Shown: positions 1 to 5,937, counted from the first letter of the stretch. The stretch: DNA of 10,846 nucleotides from Pyramidobacter sp. (GCA_016286835.1 JAEEUD010000033.1:1-10846), one strand, 5' to 3'. Program-made: numbers and translations. Notes: generated from the letters alone by a model not told the origin.

Positions 1-2192
1 ATCGCCGCCGCGCCGAACATGGGGTTCATCTTCCAGCCCAGCAGCGCGATCCACGCGCCGGCCGCCAGCGGGATGCCGACGACGTTGTAGAAGAAGGCCC
101 AGAACAGGTTTTCGTGGATGTTGCGCAGCGTCGCCCGGGACAGGCGGACGGCCGCCGGCACGTCGGAGAGGCGGCTGTTCATCAGCACCACATCGGCGGC
201 ATCGATGGCGATGTCCGTCCCCGCGCCGATGGCGATGCCCGTGTCGGCGCGCGTCAGCGCCGGCGCGTCGTTGATGCCGTCGCCGACCATGGCCGTCGTG
301 CCGCGCTTTTGCAGCTCGCGGATCACGGCTTCCTTGCCGTCGGGCAGCACGCCGGCGATCACGGCGTCCACGCCGGCCTGCGCGCCGATGGCACGGGCGG
401 TGCGTTCGTTGTCGCCGGTCAGCATGACGACGCGGATGCCCATGTCCTGAAGTTCCTTCACGGCGCGCGGGCTGTCTTCCTTGATGGTGTCGGCCACGGC
501 GATGATACCGGCAAACTTTCCGCCGCGCGCGAACAGCAGCGGCGTCTTGCCCTGTCCGGCCAGTTCGTCGGCCTTCGCTTTCATCGCCGCGGGAACGTCC
601 AGCCTGGAGCTGATGAACTTCAGCGAGCCGCCGAGCAGGGCCTCGCCGTCCTGTCTGGCGGTCAGACCGTTGCCGGGCAGCGCCGCGAAGTCGCTCACGT
701 CCTCTGCGGTCATGCCGAGTCCCGCGACGTGCGCCATCACGGCGCGGGCGAGCGGGTGTTCGCTTTTGGCCTCAAGCGCGCAGGCCAGACGCAGCAGCTC
801 CGTTTCGTCCGTGCCGGACGCGGGGGCCACGTCGGTCACCTTGGGCTGTCCGCTCGTGATCGTGCCGGTCTTGTCAAGCGCGGCGATCTGCACGCGTCCG
901 CAGTTTTCCAGCGACGCGGCCGTCTTGAACAAAATGCCGTTTTTCGCGCCGACGCCGTTGCCCACCATGATCGCCACGGGCGTGGCCAGGCCGAGCGCGC
1001 ACGGGCAGCTGATGACGAGCACAGAGATGCCGCGCGCCAGCGCGAAGCCGAACTCCTTGCCGAGCAGCAGCCAGACGACCGTCGTCACCGCGGCGATGGC
1101 GATGACAGCCGGGACGAACACGCCTGACACTTTGTCGGCCACCTTGGCGATCGGCGCTTTCGTCGCCGCCGCGTCGCTGACCATGCGGATGATCTGCGAC
1201 AGCGTCGTGTCCTCGCCGACGCGCGTGGCACGGGCGCGCAGATAGCCGCTCTGGTTGACGGTGGCGGCGCTGATTTTGTCGCCGGCTGCCTTGTCGACGG
1301 GGATGCTCTCGCCGGTCAGGGCCGACTCGTCGACGGCCGAGACTCCTTCGATGACGACGCCGTCAACGGGGACGTTCTCGCCGGGGTGCACGGCGAACTC
1401 GTCGCCGGCTTTCACCTGCTCGACCGGCACGACCGTCTCAACGCCGTTCACGATCAGCGCAGCCGTTTTCGGCGCTAGTTTCATCAGCGATTTGAGCGCG
1501 TCGGTCGTGCGGCCCTTGGAACGCGCTTCGAGCATCTTGCCGACGGTGATCAGCGTCAGGATCATGGCCGCCGACTCGAAGTAGAACTCATGCATATAGC
1601 CCATCACGGCCGCGGCGTCGCCCTTGACCTGCGCGTCCGTCATCAGAAACAGCGCCGCGACGCTGTAGGCGAACGACGCCGCCGAGCCGAGCGCGACGAG
1701 CGTGTCCATGTTCGGCGCGCCGTGCAGGAGTCCTTTGAAGCCGTTCGTGAAGAACTTCTTGTTGATCAGCATGACGATCGCGGCGAGGATCATCTGGACC
1801 AGGCCCATCGCCACGTGGTTGCCGTCGAAGAACTTCGGCAGCGGCCAGCCCCACATCGAATGTCCCATCGAGAACCACATGAGCACGGCCAGGAAGCCGA
1901 GTGAGGTCCACAGACGGCGCTTCAGCACCGGCGTCTCGTGATCGGCCAGCGCCTCTTCGTCGGCGGCCTGCTTCGCGCCCGGCGCCGGAGCCGCGCCCTT
2001 GAGCGATGCGCCGTAGCCGGCGTCTTCCACCGCCTTGACGATCTCGGCTTCGGAAGCCGTTCCCTCGACGCCCATCGAGTTCGTCAGCAGCGACACGGAC
2101 ACGGAGCTGACGCCCGGCACCTTCGCCACTGCCTTTTCCACGCGGGCGCTGCACGCCGCGCAGCTCATGCCCGTCACGTTGTACTGGACCAT
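1..2192 (-). CDS. copA: Copper-exporting P1B-type ATPase CopA (3' end cut by window edge)
   Basis: This ATP-driven inner-membrane pump exports Cu(I) from the cytoplasm. I read 730 codons on the minus strand; the start ATG is 2192-2190, with an AGGGGG ribosome site seven bases upstream. An N-terminal heavy-metal domain carries GMSCAAC (Cys11, Cys14). Then come membrane helices, the actuator motif TGES (293-296), the CPC metal-site motif of the sixth helix (396-398), the phosphorylated DKTGT (Asp440), the SEHPL nucleotide-binding motif (His479) and the hinge GDGIND (637-642). Tyr702-Asn703 and a final MNP near 722 match the Cu(I)-selective P1B-1 subclass. The frame is open at base 1, and from the usual family length about 15-25 residues are missing. 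It lies 17 bases after csoR, so the two are almost certainly co-transcribed and induced by copper. Silver export is also possible; other metals are unlikely given CPC plus YN/MxxxS-type signatures. Confidence 0.96.
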   Translation of the reverse strand, partial: MVQYNVTGMSCAACSARVEKAVAKVPGVSSVSVSLLTNSMGVEGTASEAEIVKAVEDAGYGASLKGAAPAPGAKQAADEEALADHETPVLKRRLWTSLGFLAVLMWFSMGHSMWGWPLPKFFDGNHVAMGLVQMILAAIVMLINKKFFTNGFKGLLHGAPNMDTLVALGSAASFAYSVAALFLMTDAQVKGDAAAVMGYMHEFYFESAAMILTLITVGKMLEARSKGRTTDALKSLMKLAPKTAALIVNGVETVVPVEQVKAGDEFAVHPGENVPVDGVVIEGVSAVDESALTGESIPVDKAAGDKISAATVNQSGYLRARATRVGEDTTLSQIIRMVSDAAATKAPIAKVADKVSGVFVPAVIAIAAVTTVVWLLLGKEFGFALARGISVLVISCPCALGLATPVAIMVGNGVGAKNGILFKTAASLENCGRVQIAALDKTGTITSGQPKVTDVAPASGTDETELLRLACALEAKSEHPLARAVMAHVAGLGMTAEDVSDFAALPGNGLTARQDGEALLGGSLKFISSRLDVPAAMKAKADELAGQGKTPLLFARGGKFAGIIAVADTIKEDSPRAVKELQDMGIRVVMLTGDNERTARAIGAQAGVDAVIAGVLPDGKEAVIRELQKRGTTAMVGDGINDAPALTRADTGIAIGAGTDIAIDAADVVLMNSRLSDVPAAVRLSRATLRNIHENLFWAFFYNVVGIPLAAGAWIALLGWKMNPMFGAAA

Positions 2193-2209
2193 GAAAATAC
2201 CCCCTGAAC

Positions 2210-2542
2210 CTATCTCATCAGCTTCTGGATCGTCGCCACGAGCTCGTCGAGCGTCGATTCGTCGCCCTCTCTGATGTCGTGCGCCACGCAGCCGCGGATG
2301 TGCGCAGCCAGCAGCTCGCGGTTGAACGCGTTCATCGCCGCCGTCACCGCCGAGCACTGCACGAGGATGTCGGGGCAGTAGGCGCTGCGCTCCACCATGC
2401 CCTTGATGCCGCGGATCTGCCCCTCGATGCGGTTGAGGCGGTTCATCAGCTTTTTTACCTCTTCCGGCGAACGCTCCTTCGTGCGCCCGCCTGCCGGCGC
2501 GCAGCAGCACGGACTTTTTTCTTCCTGAGTCATTGCGGACAA
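2210..2542 (-). CDS. csoR: Copper-sensing repressor CsoR (TTG start)
   Basis: This cytoplasmic copper-responsive repressor of the CsoR/RcnR (DUF156) family releases DNA when it binds Cu(I). I choose a TTG start (2542-2540), giving 110 residues. GGAGG lies eight bases upstream of it, whereas the next ATG (2533) would sit 17 bases away. An ATG further upstream (2572-2570) overlaps the -10 box and cannot lie on the mRNA. The family core NRLNRIEGQIRGIKGMV is at about 34-50. Copper ligands Cys56, His81 and Cys85 have the 25- and 4-residue spacings of the Cys-His-Cys CsoR class, and Tyr55 precedes the first cysteine as in known CsoRs. An extra Cys12-Cys13-Cys14 run lies in the N-terminal tail, and Cys63 is also additional. 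It is the first gene of the csoR-copA operon and is probably autoregulated. The Cys-His-Cys set argues against RcnR (nickel) or CstR (persulfide). Confidence 0.93.
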   Translation of the reverse strand: MSAMTQEEKSPCCCAPAGGRTKERSPEEVKKLMNRLNRIEGQIRGIKGMVERSAYCPDILVQCSAVTAAMNAFNRELLAAHIRGCVAHDIREGDESTLDELVATIQKLMR

Positions 2543-2550
2543 ACCGATCG

Positions 2551-2555
2551 CCTCC
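2551..2555 (-). promoter_or_regulatory. Ribosome binding site that fixes the csoR TTG start
   Basis: GGAGG on the minus strand lies eight bases upstream of TTG (2542). It is the only strong Shine-Dalgarno in the short leader and is too far from the in-frame ATG at 2533 to serve it well, so it decides the start. Confidence 0.7.
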
Positions 2556-2570
2556 GTTCGTTTCCGCTGC

Positions 2571-2599
2571 ATCTTATACCCCCATTGGGTATTTGTCAA
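2571..2599 (-). promoter_or_regulatory. csoR-copA promoter
   Basis: Read on the minus strand, a perfect -35 TTGACA (2599-2594) is followed by a 17-base spacer and the -10 TAAGAT (2576-2571). The expected transcription start is about 2564-2562, leaving a leader of roughly 20 bases before the TTG start of csoR. The spacing and -35 match are ideal for the housekeeping sigma factor. The operator fills the spacer. Confidence 0.85.
2576..2592. promoter_or_regulatory. CsoR operator
   Basis: ATACCCCCATTGGGTAT is an inverted repeat: TACCC and GGGTA arms around a short centre, with a C-run on one side and a G-run on the other. It matches the known CsoR operator type (TACCC...GGGGTA) seen upstream of copper operons. 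It lies exactly between the -35 and -10 boxes, so bound apo-CsoR would exclude RNA polymerase. It is the only such full site I noticed in the window. Assignment rests on the motif and on the adjacent csoR gene. Confidence 0.85.
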
Positions 2600-2676
2600 G
2601 CGGACGGTGCGGATCGCGGGACCGGCCTGACGGGGTTCCGTTTGGACGCAGCCTTTTCGTGGTAAAATTGGTGAAA

Positions 2677-2712
2677 ACGACAATTTTTAAAAAACGCGGT
2701 TTATCCTACAAT
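2677..2712 (+). promoter_or_regulatory. Possible promoter of the thioesterase-kinase operon
   Basis: The AT-rich stretch upstream of the thioesterase gene contains possible -10 hexamers TATCCT (2702-2707) and TACAAT (2707-2712). A weak -35-like ACGACA sits at 2677-2682, but the spacing is too long (19 or more) for a good match. The region must hold the promoter because the neighbouring operon diverges, but the exact boxes are uncertain. Confidence 0.3.
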
Positions 2713-2738
2713 CGCGAACAACAGGAGGAAACGCAAAA

Positions 2739-3482
2739 ATGGCTCTGATGTACACCAGAAAGTTCGTCGTCCCGCTCTCGGAAGTGACGCCGTGCTACGC
2801 GCTCAAACCCTTCCACATGCTCAACATGTTCCAGGACGCCGCCGACGGCGCCGTGGAAGCGCTCGAGCCGCCCGACGACTACTGGACCAACGGCTGCGGC
2901 TGGATGCTGCTCCAGTACACGATCCGCCTCGGCCATCCGCTGATGGCCTTTGACAACGTGACGATCAACACCGGCCACCGTCCGCTGCGCGATCTGTACT
3001 CCTGCCGCCGCTTCCGCTTTTTGGAGGAAGACGGCACGCAGTTCGGCCTGGCCGACAGCAAGTGGTGCTACGTCGACCTCGCCAAGAGGCGTCCGCTGCG
3101 CATGAGCCGCGTGCTGCCGCAGGTGTTCATGGACCGTGCCGAAGAAGTGTTCGAGCCGACGTTCATCGATCCGCCCGAGCTGGAGCGCGTCGACCTGAGC
3201 ACGAAGCTGCGCGTGCGGCTGGGCGAGCTGGACGTGAACGGCCACGTGAACAACGCCTATTACCTGAGCTGGGCGGCCGAGGCCGTACCGCAGGACGTGT
3301 ATCTTTCCTGCGGTATCGTCGAAGCTGACATCGTCTACAAGCACGAGGCGCTCAGCGGCATGGAGCTGCTCGTCGAGACGCAGCAGGACGGCCTCAGCTT
3401 CCGTCACCGCATCACCAGCGGCGATACGTTGATCGCGCAGTTCGCCACGCGCTGGGAAAAAGTCCCGGAGCAGCGCGCATGA
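2739..3482 (+). CDS. Acyl-ACP thioesterase, FatA/FatB type
   Basis: This is a soluble double-hotdog hydrolase of 247 residues that would release free fatty acids from acyl carrier protein. The first hotdog (about 5-125) includes the SKWCYVDLAKRRPLR stretch typical of the family. The second carries the catalytic DVNGHVNNAYY motif (Asp165, Asn167, His169), and VYKHEA near 199-204 aligns with the plant FatB YRREC segment, placing Glu203 as the likely catalytic glutamate; alanine follows where plants have cysteine. The start ATG at 2739 has AGGAGG ten bases upstream, and the alternative Met4 (2748) is too far from it. It is the first gene of a two-gene operon, overlapping the kinase by four bases. 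In bacteria such enzymes may adjust membrane lipid supply or make specific short or medium acids. Chain-length preference cannot be read here. Confidence 0.88.
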   Translation: MALMYTRKFVVPLSEVTPCYALKPFHMLNMFQDAADGAVEALEPPDDYWTNGCGWMLLQYTIRLGHPLMAFDNVTINTGHRPLRDLYSCRRFRFLEEDGTQFGLADSKWCYVDLAKRRPLRMSRVLPQVFMDRAEEVFEPTFIDPPELERVDLSTKLRVRLGELDVNGHVNNAYYLSWAAEAVPQDVYLSCGIVEADIVYKHEALSGMELLVETQQDGLSFRHRITSGDTLIAQFATRWEKVPEQRA

Positions 3483-4360
3483 TCGCCGCCGCCGACATCG
3501 GCGGTCACACGCTGACCGTCGGAACGGCCGAAAACGGCGCAGTTTTGCGCAAGCGCACCGTCGCCACGCCGCCGGAACGCACGCCTCGGGCTGTCTGCGC
3601 GGCTGTCAGGGCGATCCTTGAAGGGCTCGGCGTTCCGGCCGAAACGCCGCTGGCGCTGGGCGTGCCGGGATTCGTCCTCGACGGCGAGCGGGTGAGCGGC
3701 TGTCCCAACCTGAACGGCTGGGAAGGCGTGACGGCAGACGAGCTCAGCGATCTCTGCGGGCACGCCGTGACGCTGGCCAACGACTGCGACCTCTTCGCCC
3801 TCGGCGAGATGAGCGCCGGCGCGGCAAAGGACCTCGACGATTTCGTCTTCATCACGCTCGGCACGGGCGTCGGCGGTTCCGTGATCGTCAATCGCCGCCT
3901 TGTCCGCGGCGCGCACGGCAGGACGGGCGAGATCGGGCACTTTGCGCTGCTCGACGACCGAAGCTGCGGCTGCGGCGGGCGAGGGCATCTGGAGAGCTTC
4001 TTCTCGGCCAACGCCTTTGAGCGCGCCGCGAAAAAGTTCCACATGGAACCGGACATGCCCGCGCTCTGGGAACGCCGCGAAAACGCCTGGCTGGCCCGGC
4101 CGTTTGCCGAAGGCACGCGCGCGCTCGCCTGCGTGCTCACGTCGCTGACCTGTCTGCTCGATCCCCAGGCGATCGTGATCGGCGGGGGACTGTCGCATCT
4201 CGACGGCCTCTGCGACGATCTGCGCGACTACATGTTCCCGCTGCTGCCGCGCGCCTACCGCCCGGGGCCGGAACTGCGCCTGGCGCAGCTGGAGACCGAC
4301 GCGCCGCTGCTGGGCGCGGAAGAACTTCTGACCGGCAAAAATCGCCCGCACGGGCGATGA
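3479..4360 (+). CDS. ROK-family sugar kinase
   Basis: This cytoplasmic ATP-dependent kinase of 293 residues belongs to the ROK family (glucokinase, N-acetylglucosamine or N-acetylmannosamine kinase, or fructokinase). The N-terminal phosphate-binding motif is ADIGGHTLTVG (5-15). The sugar-binding and catalytic segment is ANDCDLFALGE, with Asp102 as the likely base. The second ATP motif is TLGTGVGG (127-133). The ROK signature EIGHFALLDDRSCGCGGRGHLE (from 151) supplies sugar-binding Glu151 and His154 and zinc ligands Cys163 and Cys165; His170 replaces the usual third cysteine. A C-terminal IVIGGGLS completes the fold. The ATG overlaps the thioesterase stop as ATGA, implying translational coupling. 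No helix-turn-helix is present, so this is an enzyme and not a ROK repressor. The sugar cannot be assigned from sequence alone, and the link to a thioesterase is unexplained. Confidence 0.9.
   Translation: MIAAADIGGHTLTVGTAENGAVLRKRTVATPPERTPRAVCAAVRAILEGLGVPAETPLALGVPGFVLDGERVSGCPNLNGWEGVTADELSDLCGHAVTLANDCDLFALGEMSAGAAKDLDDFVFITLGTGVGGSVIVNRRLVRGAHGRTGEIGHFALLDDRSCGCGGRGHLESFFSANAFERAAKKFHMEPDMPALWERRENAWLARPFAEGTRALACVLTSLTCLLDPQAIVIGGGLSHLDGLCDDLRDYMFPLLPRAYRPGPELRLAQLETDAPLLGAEELLTGKNRPHGR
4341..4358 (-). terminator. Terminator-like hairpin over the ROK kinase stop codon
   Basis: ATCGCCCG and CGGGCGAT form an 8-bp perfect inverted repeat around CA (realistically 7 bp with a 4-base loop). 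On the minus strand the stem is followed by TTTTT, the layout of an intrinsic terminator. On the plus strand no T-run follows. No minus-strand gene is seen to its right until 7173, so it may stop antisense transcription or simply be a stem at the end of the kinase mRNA. Confidence 0.4.
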
Positions 4361-4384
4361 CAGTCGCGCCGTTTCTGCTATCCT
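4357..4384 (+). promoter_or_regulatory. Possible promoter of the VWA lipoprotein gene
   Basis: ATGACA (4357-4362, five of six bases of the -35 consensus) and TATCCT (4379-4384, four of six of the -10) are 16 bases apart. The -35 overlaps the kinase stop codon. The predicted start near 4391 would place the 4394-4424 hairpin at the very 5' end of the mRNA. The match is modest. Confidence 0.35.
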
Positions 4385-4393
4385 TATCGTGTC

Positions 4394-4424
4394 AAACGCT
4401 TCCGCCCAAGGGCGTCAGGCGTTT
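4394..4424 (+). other. Nested hairpin between the kinase and VWA genes
   Basis: AAACGC (4394-4399) pairs with GCGTTT (4419-4424), and inside it CGCC pairs with GGCG around CAAG (4403-4414), with an unpaired internal loop between. No T-run follows (CAATAAATACG), so it is not a classic terminator. It could be a Rho-assisted 3' end for the thioesterase-kinase mRNA or a stabilising 5' leader structure for the VWA mRNA. Confidence 0.4.
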
Positions 4425-4456
4425 CAATAAATACGAACACAAAGGAGAGATTCGTT

Positions 4457-5245
4457 ATGAAAAAACTGCTTGCTCTGTTCGCCGTCCTGGCGATGGCCGG
4501 CTGTGCCTGCGCCTCCGTCGTGCCCCCGCCCGGCCGCATGCCCCGTCCCAAGCCGCCCGTCGAGACCGCGCTGCCCGAGCTGACGCACGAGCACACCGAC
4601 AAGTGCCCGCCGCTTGACACCAACAAGGTGCGCATCGTCTGCATCCTCGACCGTTCCGGCTCGATGTCGCACCTCACCAGCGACACCATCGGCGGGTACA
4701 ACAGCTTCATCGAGAAGCAGCGCGCCGAGGCCGGCGAGGCCAAAGTCACCACGGTGCTGTTCGACAACAAGTACGAGACCCTTTACGAGAACAAGCCGAT
4801 CAAGGACGTGAAGCCGCTCACCAACAAGGAATACTACGCGCGCGGCACCACCGCCCTGCTCGACGCGGTCGGCATGACGATCACGAGCGTTGACGGCGAC
4901 TTCAAGAAGGCGAATCTTTGCCCCAAGTCCGAGCTCGTCGTCTTCATGATCATGACCGACGGCCTTGAGAACGCCAGCCGCGAGTACAGCCGCGCCGCCG
5001 TGAAAAAGCTCGTCAGCGACGCGCAGGAGAAGTACGGCTGGAAGTTCATCTTCATGGGCGCCAACATCGACTCCGTGGCCGAAGCCGGCTCGCTCGGCAT
5101 CCGCCGCGAGGCTGCCATGGACTACGCCGCTGACTCCGCCGGCGTGGGCGCGGCCTACGAGAGCGCCGGAGCTGCGATGAAGATGTTCCGCGCCAAGGAA
5201 TCGCTCAACGACAGCTGGAAAAAAGCTCCCGCTCCCAAAAAGTAA
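4457..5245 (+). CDS. Von Willebrand factor A domain lipoprotein
   Basis: This is a 262-residue protein. A signal sequence ends in LAMAGC, with Cys16 the probable lipidated residue, followed by a proline-rich linker (21-40) and a THEHTDKC stretch (43-50). One VWA domain spans about 57-205. The metal-ion-dependent adhesion site looks complete: DRSGSM (Asp65, Ser67, Ser69), Thr131 or Thr132 in GTTALLDA, and Asp168 in MTDGLENAS. The domain probably binds Mg or Mn and a protein partner at the cell envelope; the residue after Cys is Ala, which by the E. coli sorting rule favours the outer membrane. The SGSM...DTIGGYNSFIEKQ layout resembles a VWA family I know mainly from cytoplasmic versions without a signal, so export is a notable variation. 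AAAGGAG nine bases upstream fixes the start. The gene is single, ended by a strong terminator. The partner is unknown. Confidence 0.87.
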   Translation: MKKLLALFAVLAMAGCACASVVPPPGRMPRPKPPVETALPELTHEHTDKCPPLDTNKVRIVCILDRSGSMSHLTSDTIGGYNSFIEKQRAEAGEAKVTTVLFDNKYETLYENKPIKDVKPLTNKEYYARGTTALLDAVGMTITSVDGDFKKANLCPKSELVVFMIMTDGLENASREYSRAAVKKLVSDAQEKYGWKFIFMGANIDSVAEAGSLGIRREAAMDYAADSAGVGAAYESAGAAMKMFRAKESLNDSWKKAPAPKK

Positions 5246-5251
5246 AAATCG

Positions 5252-5259
5252 TGTACAAT
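5252..5259 (+). promoter_or_regulatory. TGTACAAT word before the creA terminator, possible -10 element
   Basis: TGTACAAT lies between the VWA stop codon and the terminator. TACAAT (5254-5259) could be a -10 box, though no good -35 is visible 16-18 bases upstream. A start near 5266 would remove the first half of the 5' arm of the hairpin, letting such transcripts read into creA. The same word recurs in the 8853-9094 gap. Confidence 0.3.
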
Positions 5260-5260
5260 G

Positions 5261-5296
5261 AATGCCGGAAAGGGCCTGCCCCTTCCGGCATTTTTT
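5261..5296 (+). terminator. Intrinsic terminator after the VWA gene
   Basis: AATGCCGGAA pairs with TTCCGGCATT. The stem continues, after one A-C mismatch, with GGG/CCC around a CCTG loop, and a run of six T follows (5291-5296). This is a strong plus-strand intrinsic terminator. It ends only 21 bases before the creA start codon. Confidence 0.92.
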
Positions 5297-5317
5297 CAGT
5301 CAAGGAGAATCGCACAC

Positions 5318-5779
5318 ATGAAAAAAGTCGCTGCTCTGCTCTGCGCGCTGCTCGTCTGCGCGGCGCCGGCCTTTGCGCAAAAAGAGCGCTGGGAAGTCGG
5401 CTCCGTCGACACCGCGTTCAAACTGCTCGGCCCCAATCACAAAGTCGTCGTCGAGGCCTTCCGCGACCCCGATTTCCCGTCCGTCGTCTGCTACGTGTCC
5501 TACGCCAAAGCCGGCGGCATCTCCGGCGCGGTCGGCCTGGCCGAAGACCCGGCGCGTTTTTCGCTGTCGATCCTGCGTACCGACGCCACGCCCATCACGC
5601 CCGACAAAAAGCAGAAGAAGGAGACCGAGGTGTTCAAGTCGCGCTCGGCCTTCTTCCGCAAGATGAAGATCGTGCGCTTTTACGACGACGAGACCAACTG
5701 CTTCGTCTACTGCGCCACCTCGACCATCCTGTTCGACGGCAGCCCCTTCAACTCCATCGCCGTCGTGCCGCTGAACTGA
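5318..5779 (+). CDS. creA: CreA-family secreted protein
   Basis: This 153-residue protein of the CreA family (E. coli CreA is 157 residues) has a cleavable signal peptide, MKKVAALLCALLVCAAPAFA, with likely cleavage before Gln21. The mature part follows the family closely: VGSVDTAFKLLGPNHKVVVEAF, then CYVSYAKAGGISGAVGLAED, VFKSRSAFFRKMKIVRFYD and a final SPFNSIAVVPL. Function is unknown even in E. coli, where it precedes the creBCD regulators; no creB, creC or creD is present here. The start at 5318 is preceded by AAGGAG with a ten-base gap. An ATG 60 bases upstream (5258) is in frame but overlaps the terminator and lacks a signal-peptide start. Only 21 bases separate the terminator from the ATG, so its transcript must come by read-through or from a promoter within or before the hairpin. 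Confidence 0.9.
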   Translation: MKKVAALLCALLVCAAPAFAQKERWEVGSVDTAFKLLGPNHKVVVEAFRDPDFPSVVCYVSYAKAGGISGAVGLAEDPARFSLSILRTDATPITPDKKQKKETEVFKSRSAFFRKMKIVRFYDDETNCFVYCATSTILFDGSPFNSIAVVPLN

Positions 5780-5840
5780 ATGAATTGAAAGCGAAACGCG
5801 AAAAAGCCTTTGCCTGCGGGAGCAGAAAGGTGAAGAATAA

Positions 5841-5860
5841 AATGGGGTTTGCTTCCCATT
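5841..5860. other. Weak hairpin downstream of creA
   Basis: AATGGG (5841-5846) and CCCATT (5855-5860) form a 6-bp stem with an 8-base loop and no T-run. Just upstream, CCTTT...CTGC and GCAG...AAAGG can also pair. These lie in the creA 3' region before the main terminator. Nothing else is seen in 5780-5872. Confidence 0.25.
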
Positions 5861-5872
5861 GTCGGTAACAGA

Positions 5873-5917
5873 ACAAAAATGACACCGGAAGGATAAAACT
5901 TCCGGTGTCATTTTTGT
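5873..5917. terminator. Bidirectional terminator between convergent genes
   Basis: A perfect 19-bp inverted repeat (5873-5891 with 5899-5917) has a seven-base GATAAAA loop. Its GC core (GACACCGGAAG/CTTCCGGTGTC) is flanked by A-tracts on the left and T-tracts on the right, so it gives an intrinsic terminator in both directions. It serves creA on the plus strand and the DUF401 operon on the minus strand. Confidence 0.95.
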
Positions 5918-5937
5918 GTTTGAACCATCACGAAGCT

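Noticed and set aside
114..1127. A 337-codon open frame on the plus strand
   Set aside because: It is antisense to copA, whose catalytic motifs are all in order on the minus strand. The product is low-complexity Arg/Ala/His/Gly with no ribosome site or recognisable fold.
3404..4351. A 315-codon open frame on the minus strand
   Set aside because: It is antisense to the ROK kinase and the thioesterase end, both supported by motifs. It has no domain, and the composition is that of a shadow frame.
3479..4360. Assignment of the ROK protein as glucokinase or as a ROK repressor
   Set aside because: Substrate cannot be told from the motifs, and there is no N-terminal helix-turn-helix, so neither specific name was used.
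5258..5317. A 20-codon N-terminal extension of creA
   Set aside because: It is coded by the terminator hairpin and T-run, has no ribosome site, and would bury the signal peptide.
5318..5779. A creABCD-type phosphate or carbon regulatory operon
   Set aside because: Only the CreA-like protein is present. No CreB response regulator, CreC kinase or CreD lies nearby, and strong terminators flank the gene.
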